This document shows, piece after piece, positions 6,250 through 9,404 of a DNA stretch of 9,404 nucleotides. The notes under the pieces are model-generated. The model saw only the letters and a program-made list of their open reading frames with translations. It had not been told where the DNA came from and ran no database searches. Source of the stretch: BJ22 sp031405895 (GTDB lineage: Bacteria; Planctomycetota; Planctomycetia; Pirellulales; Pirellulaceae); assembly GCA_031405895.1 (NCBI GenBank), contig JANOFL010000031.1, positions 1 through 9,404 on the forward strand, written 5' to 3'. Each line of letters opens with the position of its first letter. The first letter of the stretch is position 1. The position numbers and the translations under genes are program-made.

Positions 6250-7875
6250 ATGGACCAGTTCCCGTTCGGTTACGAACGCATTCACGAAACCAGCTGGGCA
6301 TGGCTGTCGAGCCTGCTGATGCTGGCCCTGTTCTTCAAGTTCAACCGCTTCTGGTCGTTCCGCAACCTCGACCTTGTTTTGCTGATCCTGCTCGCGCCGG
6401 GAATCCTGCTGGTCAACTACCGGGAGGTGCCCAAGCGCTCGGCGACTGAGCCGGCCTCTCGGCTGGTCCAGCCGGAAATGTCACTGGCCAGTTCGTTGGG
6501 TCACTGGCCGGGAAGACTCGACGAGGAGTTTGTGGCCGGACCGCCGGCGCGCGGCTGGATGGCCGGCCCCGCCGCTCAGGACGATGCCGGGACGGTGTCT
6601 TCGGAATTCGCGCCTGGCCCTGGCGAATCGCTCAGTCCACCGCTGGCCGACGACAGCGAAGCCCCGGTCGCCGTGAGCGACCTTTCCCGCGGCGACATGG
6701 TCCAGCGGGCCGGATACATCTGGCTTTTTTCGGTGGGCCTGCTGGTCCTGCTGCGGATGTTGCTCGACCCGCTGCTGGTTCGCCGCCCGCTGCTGGAACC
6801 CAATATCAGTCTCGGCGGACTGGTTTTTCTCGGCGGCAGCCTGCTGACGTTCATCGCGGCGGACATCATCACGGCGCGGCCCCAGGCCGGGTCGCTTTCC
6901 GGCGCGATCGGGGCCATGAAGCTGGTCCAGCGCGAAGCGGCCGGCGAAGAAGCCAAACGCGAGCTGCTGGTCCACGGCCCGGGCTACGCCTTGCTGCACG
7001 TCATCCCGGCCCTGCCGACCTTCACCGCGGCGCGAAACGCGGGCGAGACGGGAGCCGACCGGCAACAACCTGCGAACGATCTGGCTTTCCGGCTGGAAGT
7101 GGTTGCCAAGACCCTGGCGATCACCGCGCAGATTGCCCTGGTCTTTGGTCTGGTTGCGATGGGCTACTTCCACTTTTCCAGCTTCCGGGCCGGAATCGGG
7201 ATGGCTGTGATCTGGCTGATGTTGCCCTACACCATCATGTATTCGGGCAACACCTATCACATGTTGCCGGCGGCGCTGATTGTCTGGGCGGCCGTGCTTT
7301 ATCGCCAGCCGCTGGTCGCCGGCCTGATGCTCGGTCTCGCAACCGGCGTGTCCTATTACCCGCTGTTTCTCCTGCCGCTCTGGCTGAGCTTTTACTGGGA
7401 GAGCCGGGTGGGGCGGTTCGTTTTCGGCTTTGTGACGGCGCTCGCGGTCTGCATCGGCGGGCTGGTGTTCACGAGCGAGTCGGTGCAGCATTTTTTTGAG
7501 CAGCTCCAGGCGATGTTCGGCTTCTGGCTGCCGCGGCTCGACCGGGGATTGCTGCAAGGCATCTGGGTTCTCGGCTGGGACCCATGGTTCCGTCTGCCGG
7601 CGCTGGTCGCGTTCGTGGTGCTGAGCGTCTCGTTTGTTTTCTGGCCGGCCCGCAAGGATCTTGGCACACTGATCGCTTACACAAGCGCCCAGATGGTCGC
7701 GGTCCAGTTCTGGCATGGCTATGAAGGCGGGACCTTTATCGCCTGGTATTTGCCGCTGCTTCTGGCAATGGTCTTCCGCCCCAACCTCAGCGAGCGGCTG
7801 GCCACGGCCCAAATCCCCTCCCAGCGCCGCCACCACCGCGTCGACCCGCCCCAACGCGTCGTCCCGGCGGCATAA
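6250..7875 (+). CDS. Polytopic membrane protein, possible GT-C-like transferase
   Basis: The 541-residue integral membrane protein has about ten to twelve hydrophobic helices. Two come first (about 17-33 and 38-56), then a hydrophilic, Pro/Ala/Asp-rich segment of nearly 100 residues (58-152). Two more helices (154-176, 186-207), a polar loop (208-284) and a dense C-terminal block (286-509, including YSGNTYHMLPAALIVW and GLATGVSYYPLFLLPLW) follow. The Arg/Pro-rich tail (510-541) should be cytoplasmic. The layout of the C-terminal block, with aromatic and proline-rich short loops, resembles GT87-type polyprenyl-phosphate mannosyltransferases. I cannot see the acidic catalytic motif that family usually has in its first external loop, so the function is open. 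I recall proteins starting MDQFPFGYERIHE as conserved in planctomycetes, but have not checked. ATG at 6250 has no clear Shine-Dalgarno. The gene is apparently monocistronic and is followed by palindromic repeats. Confidence 0.85.
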   Translation: MDQFPFGYERIHETSWAWLSSLLMLALFFKFNRFWSFRNLDLVLLILLAPGILLVNYREVPKRSATEPASRLVQPEMSLASSLGHWPGRLDEEFVAGPPARGWMAGPAAQDDAGTVSSEFAPGPGESLSPPLADDSEAPVAVSDLSRGDMVQRAGYIWLFSVGLLVLLRMLLDPLLVRRPLLEPNISLGGLVFLGGSLLTFIAADIITARPQAGSLSGAIGAMKLVQREAAGEEAKRELLVHGPGYALLHVIPALPTFTAARNAGETGADRQQPANDLAFRLEVVAKTLAITAQIALVFGLVAMGYFHFSSFRAGIGMAVIWLMLPYTIMYSGNTYHMLPAALIVWAAVLYRQPLVAGLMLGLATGVSYYPLFLLPLWLSFYWESRVGRFVFGFVTALAVCIGGLVFTSESVQHFFEQLQAMFGFWLPRLDRGLLQGIWVLGWDPWFRLPALVAFVVLSVSFVFWPARKDLGTLIAYTSAQMVAVQFWHGYEGGTFIAWYLPLLLAMVFRPNLSERLATAQIPSQRRHHRVDPPQRVVPAA

Positions 7876-7881
7876 CAGCCT

Positions 7882-7959
7882 CTTCCGTGGCGACAAAGCT
7901 CCTGCTTTGACGTTCATTTTCTGCCGTCGTGACAAAGCTCCTGCTTTGTCGTTAATACC
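7882..7959. repeat. Two tandem 39-bp palindromic repeat units
   Basis: Units at 7882-7920 and 7921-7959 share a 23-base core (7892-7914 and 7931-7953) with a single difference, plus most of the bases before it. Each core is itself a palindrome, GACAAAGC-TCCT-GCTTTGTC in the second copy (8-bp stem, 4-base loop). The first copy has one unpaired position (A against A). The array begins 6 bases after the stop at 7875, so it could fold at the transcript's end. No long T tract follows, so it is not a classic terminator. From memory, CAAAGC..GCTTTG palindromes recur between genes in planctomycetes. The rest of the gap to 8135 holds no gene that I can support. Confidence 0.75.
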
Positions 7960-8135
7960 GCGCCCTTGCTCCCCTCGGGCTGCGGCGGCGGTACCCGGAA
8001 TCCCTTCGCTCATGCAAAAAGCAGCGGTCACGGCAGGCCCGGCCGGCAGAACCTGATTGTTGCTTGACCCGCCCGGCGCGTTGGTCCGATGGAAGACAAG
8101 GCGGAAGACGGATCGGACGGTGCGGGAGTTTGACG

Positions 8136-9176
8136 ATGCGGCGGATGTTGACGACGGTGCTGCTGGGAACGGTTCTGGCGGCGGGCGGATGGGCGCTTTG
8201 CCACCGCGGGCAGATCGGCAGCTTCAACGATGCGGTCCGGCTGGCCGGTTCGCAGTTCGGCCAGGTGTTTCAGCTGCCGCGGGGAGTTGCGGGTGAACAG
8301 AACCCGGCCCAGCTCTCGGGCTGGTCGCGGCCCGCCGCGCCGGACCGGATTCGCGTGGCGACCTTCAATATCCAGACGCTCGGCAATTCCAAAGCGGCCC
8401 AGCCCGAAGTAATGATGCAAATCGCGGCGATCATCGGCCAGTTCGACCTGGTCGCGATCCAGGAAATCCGCAACCAGAACCAGACCGTATTGCCCGAGCT
8501 GGTGGGGCTGTTGCGGAACTCGACCGGCCGGGCATGGGAGTTTGTTGTCAGCCCACCCCAGGGCCGCAGCGACCACTACCGCGAACAGTCGGCTTTTGTC
8601 TTCGACCGGCAGAAGGTCACGCTCGACGAGTCGGGGGCTTACCCGGTTCAGGATCCGGAGGGCCTTTTGATCCGTCCGCCCTACGTGGGCTGGTTCCGCG
8701 CAGTCGGACCGCCGCCGGAAATGGCCCTGACGTTCTCGCTCGTCAACCTGCATCTTGATGCAAGCCGTCCGGAAGCAGAACTCGGCTTCCTCCAGCAGCT
8801 TTATCGCGCGGTCCGCAACGATGGCCGGGGCGAAGACGACGTGATCCTGCTGGGCGACTTCAACGCCGGCGACCGGCTGCTCGACGCTTCGACCCGGCGA
8901 AGTCAGCTGGTGCGGGTTGTCACCGGCCGTTACACGAACACGCGCGGAACTTGCCAGTACGACAACATCCTCTTCGACGGCCAGGCGACGGTTGAGTATC
9001 TGGGCAGCGGCGGAGTCTTCGACTTTCTCCGGCACTTCAACCTGTCGCTCGAACAGGCCCTCGCCATTTCGGACCATCTCCCCGTCTGGGCCGAGTTGTC
9101 GGTGGTGGAAGGTGGCGTGGTTTCAGTGCCGCGGAGCGCGGCCGTGGATTCCGGGACAAGCGCTGGACATCGGTAG
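8136..9176 (+). CDS. Exported endonuclease/exonuclease/phosphatase-family protein
   Basis: The 346-residue enzyme has the DNase I/exonuclease III fold. A hydrophobic N-terminus (residues 4-21, MLTTVLLGTVLAAGGWAL) acts as signal peptide or anchor, so the protein probably works outside the cytoplasmic membrane. A linker leads to the catalytic domain from about residue 70. The family motifs occur in order: VATFNIQ with N78, VAIQE with the metal-binding E110, HYREQSAFVF (147-156), VNLHLD with H206, LLGDFNAG with D241 and N243, YDNILF (275-280), and ISDHLPVWAEL with D313/H314. All expected active-site residues are present. The substrate (DNA, RNA or a phosphoester of a lipid or sugar) cannot be decided. 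I chose ATG 8136 because GGGAG at 8124-8128 gives seven-base spacing and the signal sequence begins there. The frame extends to a TTG at 8064, but those 24 residues are Arg-rich and would bury the signal. It is convergent with trpB. Confidence 0.88.
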   Translation: MRRMLTTVLLGTVLAAGGWALCHRGQIGSFNDAVRLAGSQFGQVFQLPRGVAGEQNPAQLSGWSRPAAPDRIRVATFNIQTLGNSKAAQPEVMMQIAAIIGQFDLVAIQEIRNQNQTVLPELVGLLRNSTGRAWEFVVSPPQGRSDHYREQSAFVFDRQKVTLDESGAYPVQDPEGLLIRPPYVGWFRAVGPPPEMALTFSLVNLHLDASRPEAELGFLQQLYRAVRNDGRGEDDVILLGDFNAGDRLLDASTRRSQLVRVVTGRYTNTRGTCQYDNILFDGQATVEYLGSGGVFDFLRHFNLSLEQALAISDHLPVWAELSVVEGGVVSVPRSAAVDSGTSAGHR

Positions 9177-9206
9177 AGATCCGCAAAGTCCCGCGTTGAC
9201 CAGGCA

Positions 9207-9404
9207 TTACTCCGACCGCAGGCGTTCGATTTCCGCTGCGTCCTTGTCGCCGCGGCCAGAGAGACAGACGAGGATCGCCTCGGTGGGCGGGCGGTGGGCG
9301 GCTTCTTCCATCGCGATGGCGATGGCGTGAGCCGTTTCGAGGGCGGGGAGGATGCCTTCCAGCCGGGCCAGCGTGTCGAAGGCCGCCAGAGCCTGGCGGT
9401 CATC
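9207..9404 (-). CDS. trpB: Tryptophan synthase beta chain, C-terminal fragment
   Basis: The last 65 residues of the gene are visible on the minus strand; the rest lies beyond the window edge. They contain ARLEGILPALETAHA and AILVCLSGRGDKD, which match the conserved C-terminal part of TrpB, including the glutamate of the EGI motif near the PLP site and the SGRGDKD loop. The frame ends in TAA at 9209-9207. By family knowledge this enzyme condenses indole and serine to tryptophan with PLP, in complex with TrpA. The stop lies 30 bp from that of the convergent nuclease-family gene, and I see no hairpin between them. Confidence 0.93.
   Translation of the reverse strand, partial: DDRQALAAFDTLARLEGILPALETAHAIAIAMEEAAHRPPTEAILVCLSGRGDKDAAEIERLRSE

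Noticed and set aside
7955..7993. Possible hairpin TACCGC/GCGGTA after the tandem repeats
   Set aside because: Only six base pairs close a loop of more than 20 bases and no T tract follows, so it is not supported as a terminator.
6481..8031. Long open frame on the minus strand (516 codons) opposite the 541-residue membrane protein
   Set aside because: It is rich in His, Gln and Arg with no hydrophobic core or motif, as expected for an antisense frame of a GC-rich gene. The plus-strand protein has clear membrane helices, and this frame also runs across the palindromic repeats.
8064..8135. Upstream TTG start for the EEP-family gene
   Set aside because: It would add 24 Arg-rich residues ahead of a clear signal sequence. 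The ATG at 8136 has a well-placed GGGAG ribosome-binding site.
8028..9077. Minus-strand open frame of 349 codons opposite the EEP-family gene
   Set aside because: The plus strand holds a complete ordered set of EEP catalytic motifs. The antisense product shows none and is another GC-driven shadow.
8930..9403. Minus-strand open frame of 157 codons at the right edge
   Set aside because: It lies in a different frame from the TrpB C-terminus, whose conserved motifs are clear, and it would overlap most of the end of the nuclease-family gene.

Overview
This is a GC-rich chromosomal window with ordinary protein-coding content and no phage, CRISPR or rRNA/tRNA genes that I can see. Several features point to the Planctomycetota, perhaps the Pirellulales. 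They are a response-regulator/HATPase fusion with a long insert of a kind I associate with planctomycetes, several lineage-type membrane proteins without clear homologues elsewhere, weak Shine-Dalgarno use with GTG/TTG starts, and two kinds of palindromic intergenic repeat (a GAGGCGCTAGCC-type element and a CAAAGC..GCTTTG-type repeat) that I recall from such genomes. The taxonomic call is inference and was not tested by a search.

Layout. Positions 1-1663 (+ strand) carry a small membrane-anchored protein of unknown function, a hairpin terminator, and a receiver-HATPase regulatory protein. Positions 1664-1829 hold a 166-bp MITE-like element inserted exactly at the stop codon of the regulator, in a gap between convergent genes that would otherwise be about 11 bp. 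Positions 1844-4956 (- strand) form a two-gene operon, asparagine synthase then a family-4 glycosyltransferase, joined by a 4-bp GTGA overlap. A good candidate promoter lies at 5118-5090. An intrinsic terminator at 5157-5127 separates this operon from the next minus-strand gene, a 197-residue exported three-helix membrane protein (5243-5836).

A roughly 410-bp divergent non-coding stretch (5837-6249) follows. Next come a 541-residue polytopic membrane protein (6250-7875, +), two tandem 39-bp palindromic repeat units (7882-7959), and an exported endonuclease/exonuclease/phosphatase-fold protein with all of its catalytic motifs (8136-9176, +). The window ends inside the C-terminus of tryptophan synthase beta chain on the minus strand (9207-9404).

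The asparagine synthase and glycosyltransferase probably act together in making a cell-surface or extracellular polysaccharide. The 541-residue protein could be a GT-C-like transferase in a related process, but that is speculative. The remaining genes look like independent neighbours. The most interesting structural observation is the MITE. It regenerates the TGA stop as its target duplication, and on the minus strand it supplies a long stem followed by six T's, so it probably acts as the terminator of the asnB-glycosyltransferase operon. I did not find a clearly new multi-gene system.
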